From Tubulanus polymorphus (lineage: Eukaryota > Nemertea > Palaeonemertea > Tubulaniformes > Tubulanidae), in the NCBI RefSeq assembly GCF_964204645.1, contig NC_134033.1, positions 10,933,155 to 10,997,154 on the forward strand: a stretch of DNA of 64,000 bases, in the 5' to 3' direction. Numbering within the stretch: position 1 is the first letter of the stretch; the number at the start of each line of letters is the position of its first letter. Made by a program: the position numbers and the translations under genes. The notes under the pieces were generated by a model, which was not told the origin of the DNA, did no database searches, and worked only from the letters and a program-made list of their open reading frames with translations. Of this stretch, positions 36,770 through 49,058 are shown in pieces.

Positions 36770-37057
36770 CCCTTTCAGTGCATCTACACCGCAGTGCAGT
36801 GTATGAATCGGTGATGGATTTTGCTAGTACACCGCACTGCAGTGTATTGATGTGATTAGTAATTAGTTTTTATCTCTATTGAATGATGGCAGCACCTGTC
36901 AAACATAGTGAAATATTAGTAACTAACGATATACTGCACCGCGGTGTAGACGCACTATGTTGGTATTCCCATTTTTCAACACACTAGGGTGGAATTTTTC
37001 AAAATTTTCAAATTATCTCCAGCACTTTAGGGTATTGATTAGTCAGCACTGAAAGGG
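36770..37057 (-). mobile_element. 288-bp piggyBac-type MITE, copy 2
   Basis: Flanked by perfect TTAA duplications (36766-36769 and 37058-37061), with CCCTTTCAGTGC at one end and GCACTGAAAGGG at the other. Its reverse complement aligns over the whole length with the 3270-3557 copy, with scattered substitutions and the same total length. The insertion target is the palindrome CATATTAATATG. It carries the same odd-centred palindromes (ACACCGCA-GTGCGGTGT type). Confidence 0.9.
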
Positions 37058-39806
37058 TTAATATGAGCCCAACAACAACTGCTGATTTGCAAGAATTTTC
37101 ATGATAAACTAATAATCGTAAAAGTGATTGTTTTCTATGGAGTGAACTGTAATCAAACGGTATATTTCTATGTAAAGGTTTTAAGATTTCTGTGTCTGTT
37201 TTTTTCCGGATCCTCGGTGCGTGCATAATGAACACCGCGCGGATTCAGTTCCACGTTCAACTCATAAATATTACCCCGGTTTATTTTTTCACCTCCACGA
37301 TTGAGAACATACACTGAAAAAAGTTTTTTTAGCGTAGGCGGCAGGACCCAGTTTCACAGGTGGGTTTGTGTAACGCCATTTGCCAGAATTCTTGAACATG
37401 CATTGTAAAATCATCTAGGATTTTCAATCTTTCTACTTTCCTTGCGCATCATTCGAGTTTTTAAACCTATTCGTGAAAGCCAGTTTTTGGATACAGCAAA
37501 TACGGTCTAGATCGAGCCCTGAGCTGGTCATATTTTGTGGTTGAACCGATGCTGCGTGTCCCCGCTGCTGCTGCTGCGTGTACGCGCACCGTCATTGGAT
37601 ATTATAAAAAAAATATGCCGAGACACCCCAGCGACAACCTGTAATGTCTGGTTACCATGGAAACAGATTTACCGGCTTTGATGGTTGATAATAATTTTGA
37701 GGAGACTAGAAGAGAGTGTGTTTGTAGAGTCTCATCAGTCGGTCGTGTCTTTCATCTCGCCCTCGCTGCTTCTGTTCCGTCAGTCTGGCCATCTGTGTGT
37801 CAGTATTCTCTTCACCTCTCATCTGCTAGCAATGTTTCCTCTTCTACTCGCTTTCATTTTCACCTGAGATATTTTACGTCTCTTTTTTTATCCCTCCCTT
37901 TTCAAAACATCTTCCCTGTCTCGCCTACTTTCTCAATCTCTATCTCACTCCTCTCCCTCTTCCTATTACAATTATTTGCTTATGAATTAAATGTCATATC
38001 TAGTCTCTTTCATATATTTAGCAAGGAGTCTCCATATTCTACTTATTATATTTCTTTTATTTTCGAGGACGAAAACTTTCCAAATGTAGTAAGGGAGTAT
38101 ATAACAAAGCCATTTCTACTTTGATGTTATTGTATCTTAAGTATTATTATTTCATCTTAACTATTAGTATCTGCTAATTTGTTTGTTTAGTAATTCATTA
38201 ATCCGTGTTCAGACCGATTTCCCACTAATGTATGAAACAATGAGGTCGGGTGCCGTCAGGTAGGTCGATATTATCGAGAAGATTTCCGTTATATCCTATG
38301 ATTAATCTTCAGAAATAACGAAATACGACTGAAATTGTGATATCAAAACGAGATACGGCAAATAATAAAAAACTCGGAGATGGCGGAAAAAGCGATGGAC
38401 CGGACTAGTTTGGCACTTGTCACCTGCCAGTCTGTCACATGTCTCTCTGTTTGTTCTGTTTGTAACCAATATTACGTATAACTTATAAGATTCAGAAGAA
38501 TCGTTAGATACGGGCATTCTCGCAAAGTCAGGCTTGGAGTCTGCGTGAAATTCAGACACATTGAGCAGAATTAAGTCGTCTTCAACTGAAATGTCATAGT
38601 CTTCGTCATCTATATCGAGTTAGTTCCCGAAACGACTCGTAGGCAGAAAAATAGCGTTGCTAAACTGTCTTTCACTCACACCCTCCCCTCAACTCCGGGC
38701 CCCTCTCACTCTCTTCCTGTCTTTCACTCATAACCCCCCCTCCCTCAATCTTCTCCCCCTCTCGCTCATTGTGTTGGGTCTCTTTCTTTCCCTCTTGCAC
38801 TCTCCTATTTATTCCAATTCTCACCTTCCCCTCCCTTCTCTCTCTAATTCCCCTCCCTCATTAGTTATACCTCTTCTCTCTTCTCTCCCCTCCTCTTCTC
38901 TCAGTGGCTTCTCATTGCTGTCTGGTGCGTTCAGGTGATTGATGATATTGGTAAAGCCGATTGTTGACTGGTGCACGTTGATTGATTGATTATCGGCTGC
39001 ATGAATTCATTCGAAACTCTCCTATTATCGCACGATTGGCTCCAATCAAATTCACCGATCAAATAAATAAACTTCTAAACTCTTAATTTCATCGGATCAG
39101 CGTCGAAAAATTCACTTTCGAACGCGGATTTTGTGCCCCACAAGGCGCCCCACGTTGGATCTATATTACTAAAAGCGTATGATTGATTTCACCTCGACTG
39201 TGGTGGTGGTTATTGTCGTTAGAGTTTTAATTGAGGTTTGATTTCATTCAGAGAAAATTTGTCCTGATTATGATGGAAATTTTGATGAGATTGTTGTGCG
39301 TAGAAAACTACTGTCAAACCTGGTGCATCCTCACTGATACTTTCAGTATTTTAAGCTTATGCCAAAAGACGATATATTATTTAGTACATTTTCAATTCAT
39401 TGAATAAAACCCAAAATTGAATGAAATCATAAGCGCTATCTCGACGTTTCAACCCGAATACTTTCAGCTATTTTTGAAACTGATTTATTTCAAAAAGGCT
39501 CAAAGAATGTTTTATTTCGGAAAAAGCTCATAGAATTTGAGCCAAAATATCAAGATAATTCTAAAAGTTTCTTTCGATATTTCAATGTACAGATAGTCAG
39601 TTTGTTATCTATGAAAATGAACATTTGAAATGGTTTAGACTGTTCTGGTCTATGGGAATACTTTGATCTGTAGAAGATGGCCTTGAGTGTTTGAAAGGTA
39701 GACAGACAATGTTTACGTCTTCACTGTAGTTTTTTGTGTGATTCTTCATGTTTTTCCTGGAATACACTTTACCTCAGCTATTTCTGGCCATGTTTCATCG
39801 GCGCTG

Positions 39807-40040
39807 AGAGCCTGTGTGAGCCTGTGTGAGCCTGTGTGAGCCTGTGATAGCCTGTGTGAGCCTATGAGAGCCTGTGTGAGCCTGTGAGAGCCTGTGTGAG
39901 CCTGTGTGAGCCTGTGTGAGCCTGTGAGAGCCTGTGTGAGCCTGTGAGAGCCTGTGAGAGCCTGTGTGAGCCTGTGTGAGCCTGTGAGAGCCTGTGTGAG
40001 CCTGTGTGAGCCTGTGTGAGCCTGTGTGAGCCTGTGAGAG
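39807..40040 (+). repeat. Minisatellite of 10-bp GT-rich units, about 23 copies
   Basis: Units of GCCTGTGTGA or GCCTGTGAGA. It ends 158 nt upstream of muscleblind exon 2, so it is transcribed as a UGUG-rich RNA array close to that acceptor. The overlapping minus-strand frame rich in LTQAHTGSHR is an artefact. Confidence 0.95.
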
Positions 40041-40198
40041 CTCTCGGGTTTTTATTACTAGCAAACTCAAACCTGCTAATGTGAAACTGGATCCAGAGCC
40101 GAATAAACCCCATAACTGGGAACGTGTTTCATGTTGATGACTGTTTGTGTCTGCTGGAAAGATTTCGTTAAAATTCTCTTCCGTTTTTATCTTTGCAG

Positions 40199-40366
40199 GG
40201 AAAATGTCAACGCAAGGAACCGCCGTGTAAATACCTACATCCTCCACAACACTTAAGAGAACAGTTATTACAGAATGGAAAAAATAATTTGATATTAAAA
40301 AATTTACAAATGCAAGTCGCGCAGGCATACGGGATGATGCCCATGATACCAAATGCCATGCCATAC
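40199..40366 (+). CDS. mbl: muscleblind coding exon 2: remainder of zinc finger 2 and linker start
   Basis: Acceptor CTTTGCAG (ending 40198) and donor GTAAGT (40367) bound 56 codons in phase 0. [19 protein letters not shown] completes finger 2 with C67, C74 and H78 of the joined protein, giving C-x7-C-x6-C-x3-H. The six-residue spacing with PPC matches Drosophila Mbl, while vertebrate MBNL has four. Then comes [16 protein letters not shown], the family's conserved helix after finger 2, and a Met/Pro-rich linker ending NAMPY. Exon boundaries correspond to those of vertebrate MBNL. The GT-rich array lies just upstream and a perfect 37-bp inverted repeat brackets this exon at a distance. Confidence 0.96.
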
Positions 40367-42177
40367 GTAAGTTAACACGATCCTTTACACGTTTTCTTAG
40401 CTTCAAAAATATTCCCATTATGTCGATGACTTTAAGGGTCGTCCATTTATTAAGCATTCATTAACGTCCCCCGTTTACCTCAGCTAAGTTTTCAAATCGA
40501 TCCGGATTTGAGAATAATGGAATATTTCTGGAAATACTTGCTCCGTGGATGGCGGTGACAGAGTTTCAGATTCAGTTATTGGAGTTATTGGCTGCAGACA
40601 TCTCCATCCTCCCATCATATTTGCTTAATAAATGAATGGCCCCCTAACTGTATATTTATTACACTAAAATTCGCTGTTATAAATGTGTGCTAACGAATAC
40701 AAATGATCTAAAGCTTCTTTGCGCATTCAAAAGAAAACCGATTTTCACCTTCAGATTTCTCAGATTCGTTAGAATTGAGAAAGTTTTTGCTGAGAAATTC
40801 TGTTTTTTATCCAACTTCTCGATATTTGCTACGTCGGAAGCCGGAACAACATGCGTCTTAACGCTTCCGGAGAAGATAGTCGCCTGCATAAATCGACCTA
40901 TGACATCATCAAGTTACTAACAGCCAGTTAACTCCGAGAAACAAAAGCCAATTCAGAGCTGTGGTAATTAATGATGACATGGGGAATCTATGGAGGTAGC
41001 CATCTTGAATTTGATTTATAATTGAAGAGGCAGATGACCCATCACATATGGTTACTATTCTTGTATTAGTATCACTGTAACCATTGCTTATAAGAATTGC
41101 CTCATAAAAAATTGCGATGTCTCCATTGAAGGCGTTTACGTGCTCTTCCTATATAGATGATAAAAGAATTTTGAACTTTTTAGAAAAGTCTTCGGTTATT
41201 TCTTGATTTGGTTTAGGAGTATGATAAACACGTGTACACAAATATTTCTCTGGCATTGTTTTTTGTTTTGTTGAAATGTTCCCGACTCAAAGAAAGTCGG
41301 TCTATCTGTGCATTTGTAAACAACAGCTATTTCGGGGTGGATTTGAGGCAGCTGTCTGGAAAAATGTAAAACCAAAACCTCGATTCTGCTGACTTCTTAC
41401 TCACCGACAGAAAAAAGATGAAAGAGCATCAAAGAGATGACGCTTTGTTTAGCCGAGGTAGAAAATCTTTTGTTGCGCCATAATGTAATTTTTGATATGA
41501 CGCAGGCCGACGATGGCTTTGCGATTTGAAATTATATTTGTTGGTTTTGAAAAGAAATGAATCATTGCTTAAAAATTGGTTCAATTTTCTTTATTCGACC
41601 GATCGGTCCTTCGCATACCGGTCTTTCATCAATCCAGGTCTTTCGGGGTTTATCAGTCGGTATTTCTTCGTCTCCCTTTCTGTCTACATCTTATCAACTA
41701 ACTATCATTATGGAGAATATAGAAAAGGGAAAAATCAAAACAGCTAAGAATTTAACCAGGAAAATTCGGAATAAATTTAGAATATTATATGATACCGTGA
41801 TTTAACTAACCTGACAAGTTTTGATATATAAACCAAAAAAGCCAAAAGAATTTTGACAACCTGTAGCCAACGCCTTTAGTTGAAACGTGATAACTTTCAG
41901 GGTAAGGTAGGGGTGAATATAGGTATTGCAGATGTGATTTGTAAAAATAAGGTGAACGATTTACTCTGATTGTTTGGTTGTGTTTTTAAATAAAGAATAG
42001 TTATATTCGGTATTCAGGTGTTGAAGGATCTGGGTCATAAAGGTTTCAACATTGTTTACTTTGCCTAATTCAGACACTGTTCAAACAGTTTTTCCGAGTG
42101 GGCTCTAAAAATCCTTCACCGGTTCAAACTTCGCATTCTCAATTTTACCATTCCTTGAGAGATCTGTGGTACGGCAC

Positions 42178-42214
42178 ACCAGTTATCCCGTCAGATGGCG
42201 CCACTAACATATCA
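42178..42214 (-). repeat. 37-bp dispersed repeat, inverted relative to 34453-34489
   Basis: The exact reverse complement of 34453-34489 over 37 bases (core GGCGCCATCTGACGGGATAA); similarity continues weakly beyond. Together the two copies bracket muscleblind exon 2 in opposite orientation. Confidence 0.9.
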
Positions 42215-42551
42215 GACAAATTCTAGTATATATGTATATATTTTGTAATAAAATTTCTTTCGCGTCCGTTTGTTCCGCGACCTTTCAAAAATGAAATGAA
42301 TATAAACAATCGGCTGTAAGCTCATTAAATTTTTCGAAATATCTGAAAATCTGCCGCGGACAAATTTTCGATTGAGACCGGCGCGAAACGTCCGTAGAAG
42401 ATTTATTTCGACATCGCTACGGCGATAATTGCGGCGTCTGCCGAAATGCGCCGACGACGTCTGTTGCCGCCGAATACCGCAGTTTGTTACGAAACCCCGT
42501 CAAATTTATACCTTTTAAAACGACGATTTACAACAATGCGAAGAAAAATCG

Positions 42552-42719
42552 ATGGTTACCGCGGACGATTATGAAGGATTAGTCGCGTCGTATGTGGAGG
42601 ATTTAAACGGATTAGTGTTGATAGCAATCGGTTTTAATCCGGCGATTTATAGCGGATTATTCGAAGATAACAGTAACTTTAATGAAATAATTGCCATCGA
42701 TGACGGAGACACTGTGTGA
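42552..42719 (+). other. 55-codon open frame in intron 2, protein-like
   Basis: Starts MVTADDYEGLVASY, continues DLNGLVLIAIGFNPAIY and ends IIAIDDGDTV before TGA. The frame is open a further 12 codons upstream to TAA. Composition (acidic, with hydrophobic core residues) is unusually protein-like, and the two alternative frames close quickly. No known family, and no splice sites were assigned. It could be a small ORF, an unrecognised exon, or chance in a stop-poor CpG-rich patch. Confidence 0.25.
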
Positions 42720-43191
42720 TGAATCGTTGAGCGTATTCAAATAAAATATACATATGAAGATAGTTGAACATTTTCTTGACAAGTTGCTGTTGCATTTACT
42801 TTTATTAGATTCTTTACACCCAGCTCACTGTATCGTCACAAAGCTCGCTGTATCGTCACTTCGCTCATTGGTTGAATAATCAGCTACCTGACTTATTGGC
42901 TGGATAGTCACTTTCCTAGGTAGGATAGTGACTTCTCTAGGCTGGATACCACTTTGCTAACTTAGTGGCATCATCACCTAGACTTATTGGCTGAATGGCC
43001 ACATAGGTTACTACTTATTGGCTGGATTGTCTCCTAGGTAACTTATTGGCTGGAAAGTCACGTAGGTATCTATCTCACTAGCCTTGGTTTGTAGTTTAGC
43101 TGATAAGTCGATTAACTGATGGTTGATGAGCTATCTGAATAAGGGATGACATACAGCTAACTTACAGACCTCATGACTTTAGTTCAGGAGT

Positions 43192-43193
<2 letters not shown>

Positions 43194-43283
<90 letters not shown>
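43194..43283. repeat. (TA)n microsatellite, about 90 bp
   Basis: An uninterrupted TA run within intron 2. Confidence 0.97.
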
Positions 43284-43286
<3 letters not shown>

Positions 43287-44289
43287 GGTGACTAACTCAC
43301 AAGTTCCCTAAATAATTGCTTTACTCTGTCGTCGTAATGATGATGATCATCTCATCCAGCCGGTAATGACATAAAAAAGCTTCTTCTCATCTCAACCTAA
43401 ATCTATTCATCATCATTCATATTCAGACAGTTTCAGGTAGTGTAGATAACGAACCAGTAAGAGCTACAGTAGTTCACGAAATCACCGCGTGTATAAATCA
43501 ATTTATTCACATCTCTAATTCCTATAACGTAAGAATCTACGGCTTATTTGCCCGGCTTTCATCGGGCGCGGCGTCGAAATCACCGGCTAATTCGCTTGCG
43601 TAACCCTGTAATGTGGTTTTTATATGCGAGGCGACCATTGTGTGCCATAAAATGTCTCGATTTCTGGCGTAAACCTGCGCCGAGACTCGACGCGCGCGTG
43701 ATGGGAATACGACACGTACGAGAGTCGTTTCGATATCGACGAATTCATCTATCATGATTGGCCGAAGTCTGTCTGCCGCTGCGAGCACTCTGATTCAATT
43801 TATTTGACGGAGGAAATCTTTTTCGCCTCACCACTACTGTATTAACCCATTACCACTGGAAAATAGGCAGCGTATAGAATGTTAGCGGATGTAGATGTCT
43901 GCCGAAGCGCTGTCATAACGCCATCTACGCAAAATCTAAGTTTGTTTTTTTGACTGCATAAAAACTGTCACAATAATCTTTATATACATAGATACCTATG
44001 TTTTATTTAGTGAATTCTGTGTGAGTCGATGCTCATCTATATTGGCGTTTCAACTTAACTATTTTTGGAATTTTGGCATTTATTTTCTAATTAAATGTAT
44101 TTCATAACTCTTATTTTATTTTGGATGAATTTTGATAATTATCTTTGGTAAGATGCGCACTATGGCATGAACCGATTGCCGGTCAATTCAATTCAATTAT
44201 TTGATAGGGTAAAAGATTAATATGAATGTTTTCTGTATTGTTACTATAAATACTCACATGATTTGTAGTACAGAAATGTTGACGGTACT

Positions 44290-44838
44290 ACTGAGGTCTT
44301 CATCTCCCCTTCCCTGCTGAGGTCTTCATCTCCCCTTCCCTACTGAGGTCTTCATCTCCCCTTCCCTGCTGAGGTCTTCATCTCCCCTTCCCTGCTGAGG
44401 TCTTTATCTCCCCTTCCCTGCTGAGGTCTTCATCTCCCCTTCCCTGCTGAGGTCCTCATCTCCCCTTCCCTACTGAGGTCTTCATCTCCCCTTCCCTACT
44501 GAGGTCTTCATCTCCCCTTGCCTACTGAGGTCTTCATCTCCCCTTCCCTGCTGAGGTCCTCATCTCCCCTTCCCTACTGAGGTCTTCATCTCCCCTTCCT
44601 TGCTGAGGTCTTCATCTCCCCTTGCCTACTGAGGTCTTCATCTCCCCTTCCCTGATGAGGTCTTCATCTCCCCTTCCCTACTGAGATCTTCATTTCCCCT
44701 TCCCTACTGAGGTCTCCATCTCCCCTTCCCTACTGAGGTCTTCATTTCCCCTTCCCTACTGAGGTCTTCATCTCCCCTTCCCTACTGAGGTCTTCATCTC
44801 CCCTTCCCTACTGAGGTCTTCATTTCCCCTTCCCTACT
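44290..44838 (+). repeat. Minisatellite of 26-bp pyrimidine-rich units, 21 copies
   Basis: Unit ACTGAGGTCTTCATCTCCCC plus TTCCCT, with few substitutions among copies. The transcript of this array would be a long pyrimidine-rich RNA within intron 2. Confidence 0.95.
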
Positions 44839-45474
44839 TATTAATTACTTTGAGACGTATTTCAGTGAATGAAAGGTAATTTCTGTATTCTCACTGTGTT
44901 TGAATGATCATTCATGAATTGCTGAATAAGCGAAATGTATCGGATGATGATTATGACACCCGCTCAATACCAGCAACACTTTCTCACATCAATTAGTTTA
45001 TTGTGTTTTATTCCTGTGATACTGGATATTACATTCGTACCTCAGGGGTTATTCAGTGCTTTATTTCCTTAAAGCTCATGTTTTTTACCTATTGTGTTAT
45101 CGGCATATTTGATTTTCATCATTCTGGTTCAATGATTTTCTTCATAGTCATATTATTCTTAACGGATGCTTCTGTAGGTTTTCGTTTCATACTTTTAAGA
45201 ACATATTATCATTTCGCCATCTATGTACGTATAATGACATGTTTGGGACAAATTCTCGCGGAAAATCGATATTCGTACAGAGTTTAGCGTTTATTATTCT
45301 GGATGTTGTGACATCTTATAATCATTGAAGGTTCATAGGTAGAGATCTTTTGTTACTAGTACATTGGATAGATCGTCTCTTTCAATAACATTTGTTTTTC
45401 GTGAGAACTGAGAACGTTTTAACTTATGGATGAAGAAGACAGCTCCGGCCACTAGTCCTGCTATCAACACAATA

Positions 45475-45475
<1 letters not shown>

Positions 45476-45528
<53 letters not shown>
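45476..45528 (+). repeat. Compound (CT)n(TA)n microsatellite
   Basis: About 16 CT units followed directly by about 10 TA units. Confidence 0.97.
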
Positions 45529-48500
45529 CTCAGTTGGTTCATTGTATCGGATGAATTGTTCTATCTAACAGCTATGATTCTATCTACAGATATCTCGCTA
45601 TAAATATCTCTTGAATGTGCAGTTTTTATGCAGTGTTGTCTTCAGCATATTTGTTAAGAAATATCCATCGGCCTGCTGCTGCCTCTGACTGCTTCAGGAT
45701 TCCTAGTTACAGCTCAGAGAGGTTGAGGCTGAGGAGAGGGGGCGGGAAAGGAGAAGATGGTGGAGGTTATGCAAAGGAAAAGTGCAACAGAGAGAGAAAG
45801 AGAGCATGAGTTAAGAGGGGATTGTATCAAAAGCTAGGAGGAATAAGAGAGAGCACAGAGAATGAAAGAAGAACAGATTGATAGAATAAGAAAACATGGG
45901 AAAGAAATATCCATTCGTCAGTAAAGAAATGTGTGTTCATGATAAAACATCTGACAAGTGATAGTGCTAAAAATTTTGAAATTGGTTTCATTGTGATGTT
46001 CTGCCATCTTGTCTGGAAACATCTTTCTGCAGTTTCTGATTCGTACATATCTTAACTCTCATTCAGAAATTGGCTCGAAAGAGATCAACTTTATACTAAT
46101 TGAATTCAATTAAAGTGTCAAGGACACATCGTACGTAGATGCTTATTTACATAATTTGAGAAATGTATTTTGTCTGGTGAATTGACATAATCGCAATCAG
46201 CAATATACAGCGAATAGACAGTGAATAGACATGCCGGCAAACATCATTTTCTGAATAGTTGTGAAGTGCAAGTTCTCAGCGGTCTTTATGCACACAATCA
46301 AACAAACAACAGAAAAATAATCGTCGAGATTGTGATAATATTATCGAGAGAATCCTGTTATCTATGAACGGAGCATAGCTTCGCTACCATCTCTCGTAGG
46401 GAGGTTAGTTCTCCAGTTACAGGTAATGGAAAGTATATCTCCGGTCAATCTTTAGGAGGAGGGAGGATGGGATTTGAATTTACGTAGGTATGACAATAAA
46501 TATAATTGATTGGTTTCATCATTGAGACTTGAAACTGGTCCGGCTTTCATTCTGAGACGGTTTAATAGAATAGTTTCTAACTTAAACCTGTGGGTTTATA
46601 TATATATATAAGATTTAGATATGTAGATTTAACTAAATCCATCGTTGATATAGTAACACAGTAACACGTGTTGAGATCTGCGGGGGATGATATCGACCGT
46701 GTTGTATCCGCTCTATGCTTATGTCCCAGTTTTTCCATTACAAAAAGTTTTTCGACCGAATAGCGTGTATTAAGAAATGTGCGAAATGCTCCTTCAGGGA
46801 AATCGGGTTTGTAAGGTTTTTCTCGTTGCGGCGAATATGTGGATAATTTCTTACAGCGTTCGCTGTTTCTTTGTTTATCGGTAACGAGACAGCGGTGAGT
46901 ACACCCACAGGTAATCTAGTATGCCAGTCATGTATATCTTGTCTGGTGTTGCTCGTTTGGTTTGTGCAGCTATTGAACGCTCTCTCGCAGTAACTCGAGG
47001 AGTGTTCTTGTCCATCGGATCGCGATACATTTTACATAATGGATACGTACATGATGTCCAACTGTGACAGAAAAAATGTATAAAAACGACCTAAAAGCGC
47101 CATTAGATCGCTTTTTGGTTTTTGGAGTCTTTATGGAGTGTTTTTTTCATATTACTTCTTGCTGTTTACCAGAAATCAGTAATTAGTGAGAACACATCCT
47201 CAACACGCTGCTGACCGGAGCGGTGTCAACAGGTTTGACGTTGCTCATGTTGAGGGAGGTTAAAAAAAACCGACATTCGTCTCTACTCAACGCATTGAGA
47301 TGATTCAGCTGAACTCTGACGGAATTGAGCCCTGAATTTTATCTCATTAAATATTATCGTCACAAGAGTTTGAAGTTTGCGCCGCCTCAAATTGTTGATG
47401 CTTCGCAATTTCGCCAAATATCTAACGTGTTTAATAATCGAAGCTTCCAAGATCTGAAGTAGGAATTTTTGGCATTGGGAATCGGCGTATTTTAATTCTA
47501 TTCTGCGCAGACTGCGTGAAGTTTATATGTTTTCGTTACGGCGTCTTTTCTTTGTCGATCGCATAAATTAGCGGGTATCCGTCTGGCGCGCGTCGTCGTC
47601 CGGCGTGACGCGATTGCGAAAACAACGTCTTGTCGAGGTGGGCGCTATTTCCGGCGCGATATAAATCCGTCGTTGCCGGTGACGACGACAACGTCGCTAG
47701 ATTTATCGCATCGCTTTACGTGAACAGATTCCGTGATTCCGTTCCGAAAAATATATTAATTACGACTCGACGGCTATAAAACTGTCGCCACGGAAACTCG
47801 GTCAGGGACTGAGTATATCAAGGTCATTTCACTGATTTCACTTGTAAAGTTGCAGTATATGACGACCTTAACCTTAACCTATTTTATATGGGTACCACTG
47901 TCACAGTCTAGTCATGGTGCTGTAATTGCTTCGTTCACCTTGACCTTCACATATTCCATATTTTCGCCGTAGATGATGGACAATGGATGAACTTGCTTTC
48001 TGCATTCCAACACTAATCGACCTTTTCACCGATATATACCTGGCTGTACCCTAGCCTTGGCCTTGGCCTAATGATTCTCCAGTCCACGCGCTGAATTCAC
48101 TGTCGGGTTGACACAGTGACCTTCACCCCCGATGTAATCTATTTCGTAATAATGCTGTGTGATTGGCTAATACGAGAAATCGAATGTCATATGCTGACTA
48201 GAACTGGATTGCGGTGAATTACTTGACCAAGGGTCACTGTAAATAGCTCAGATCGGATTAGGTTGGATTTATTCACTGCCGATATCACGATGAAACCCAA
48301 TTATATTATCTGATACGCGGCTTATTGTTTTTCGCTCTGATCTTTATTTCACATCGGTCGTTTATTGATCAGGAAATTGAATTTACTTACACTAGACTTC
48401 CTTCCTCTCGCTGCTCCCTGCTCTCTCCTCTCTCCTCTCACTGCTCCCTACTCTCTCACTGCTCCCTTCCCTCCCTACTCTCTCCTCTCACTGCTCCCTA

Positions 48501-48546
48501 CTCTCTTCTCTCACTGACTTATCCTCATGTAGACTGATGTTTTCGG

Positions 48547-48658
48547 GCAGATGGACTGGTTCCCTGAAGCAGATGGATCTGTGTTAGGTCAGGTGGACTG
48601 GTTCCCTGAAGCAGATGGATCTGTGTTTGGTCAGGTGGACTGGTTCCCTGAAGCAGGC
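48547..48658 (+). repeat. Tandem repeat of 42-bp units, about 2.7 copies plus decayed outliers
   Basis: Unit contains GGTGGACTGGTTCCCTGAAG and CAGATGGATCTGTGTT. Degenerate related units (GACTGGTTCCCTGAAGC) recur at about 48850-48912. A C/T-rich tract with CACTGCTCCCTACTCTC words precedes it (48400-48520). Confidence 0.85.
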
Positions 48659-49058
48659 AGAGGCTGCAGTTGCTAAAAAGTTGGTTAAAGATAACAGGCG
48701 GAAATACCATGGTAAAAATGAACTTCACTATGTCAACTATCCAATGGTTAACTTAAAAGAACTTTTTATCAACTGCTGCCCCAGACAGATATCAGGTTTC
48801 ATGAAGGTGTCGTATGGCATCATTAAGTAGACAGGTCAGTGTTAGGTGATTCGGACTGGTTCAGTAAAACGAGCAGACCGGTATCAGGTCAGATTGACTG
48901 GTTCCCTGAAGCGGACGAAACGCGACTACTGTTGAAAAATACACTGATTAGCTCTCATCATCGTCGGTGGCAACAAGAGTTGTAGGCGTTTCATTGTTGT
49001 CCGTCTGCGATGAGGGAAAATGAGTCATCAGCGATGAGACACCAGACAGTGAAACCTA

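Larger units (their letters stand above)
24757..40198 (+). other. mbl: Muscleblind intron 1 (15.4 kb)
   Basis: Bounded by GTAAGA and CTTTGCAG. No other gene is recognised. It holds minisatellites (26944, 27592, 32803, 39807), two MITEs (35822, 36770), a dispersed repeat (34453), coding-like remnants near 28100-28680 and CpG-rich patches at about 32270-32580, 33560-34030, 34600-34820 and 36220-36540. A very long intron after the start-codon exon is also typical of Drosophila mbl. Confidence 0.85.

Noticed and set aside
37657-38124. 155-codon frame starting METDLPALMV
   Set aside because: The bulk is serine/leucine/phenylalanine from pyrimidine-rich DNA; no splice sites or recognisable domain.
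39795-40457. 220-codon minus-strand frame
   Set aside because: Mostly 10-bp repeat translation (HTGSHRLTQA), and the rest is antisense to muscleblind exon 2.
43537-43788. Overlapping open frames on both strands
   Set aside because: CpG-rich composition with few stops; no motif, start context or splice support on either strand.
43843-43870. TTAACCCATTACCACTGG as another piggyBac-type end
   Set aside because: Begins TTAA-CCC, but I found no matching inverted end with TTAA downstream.
47570-47730. Open frame through a CpG-rich patch in intron 2
   Set aside because: No ATG, arginine/valine-rich composition expected from CGN/GTC repeats; judged compositional.
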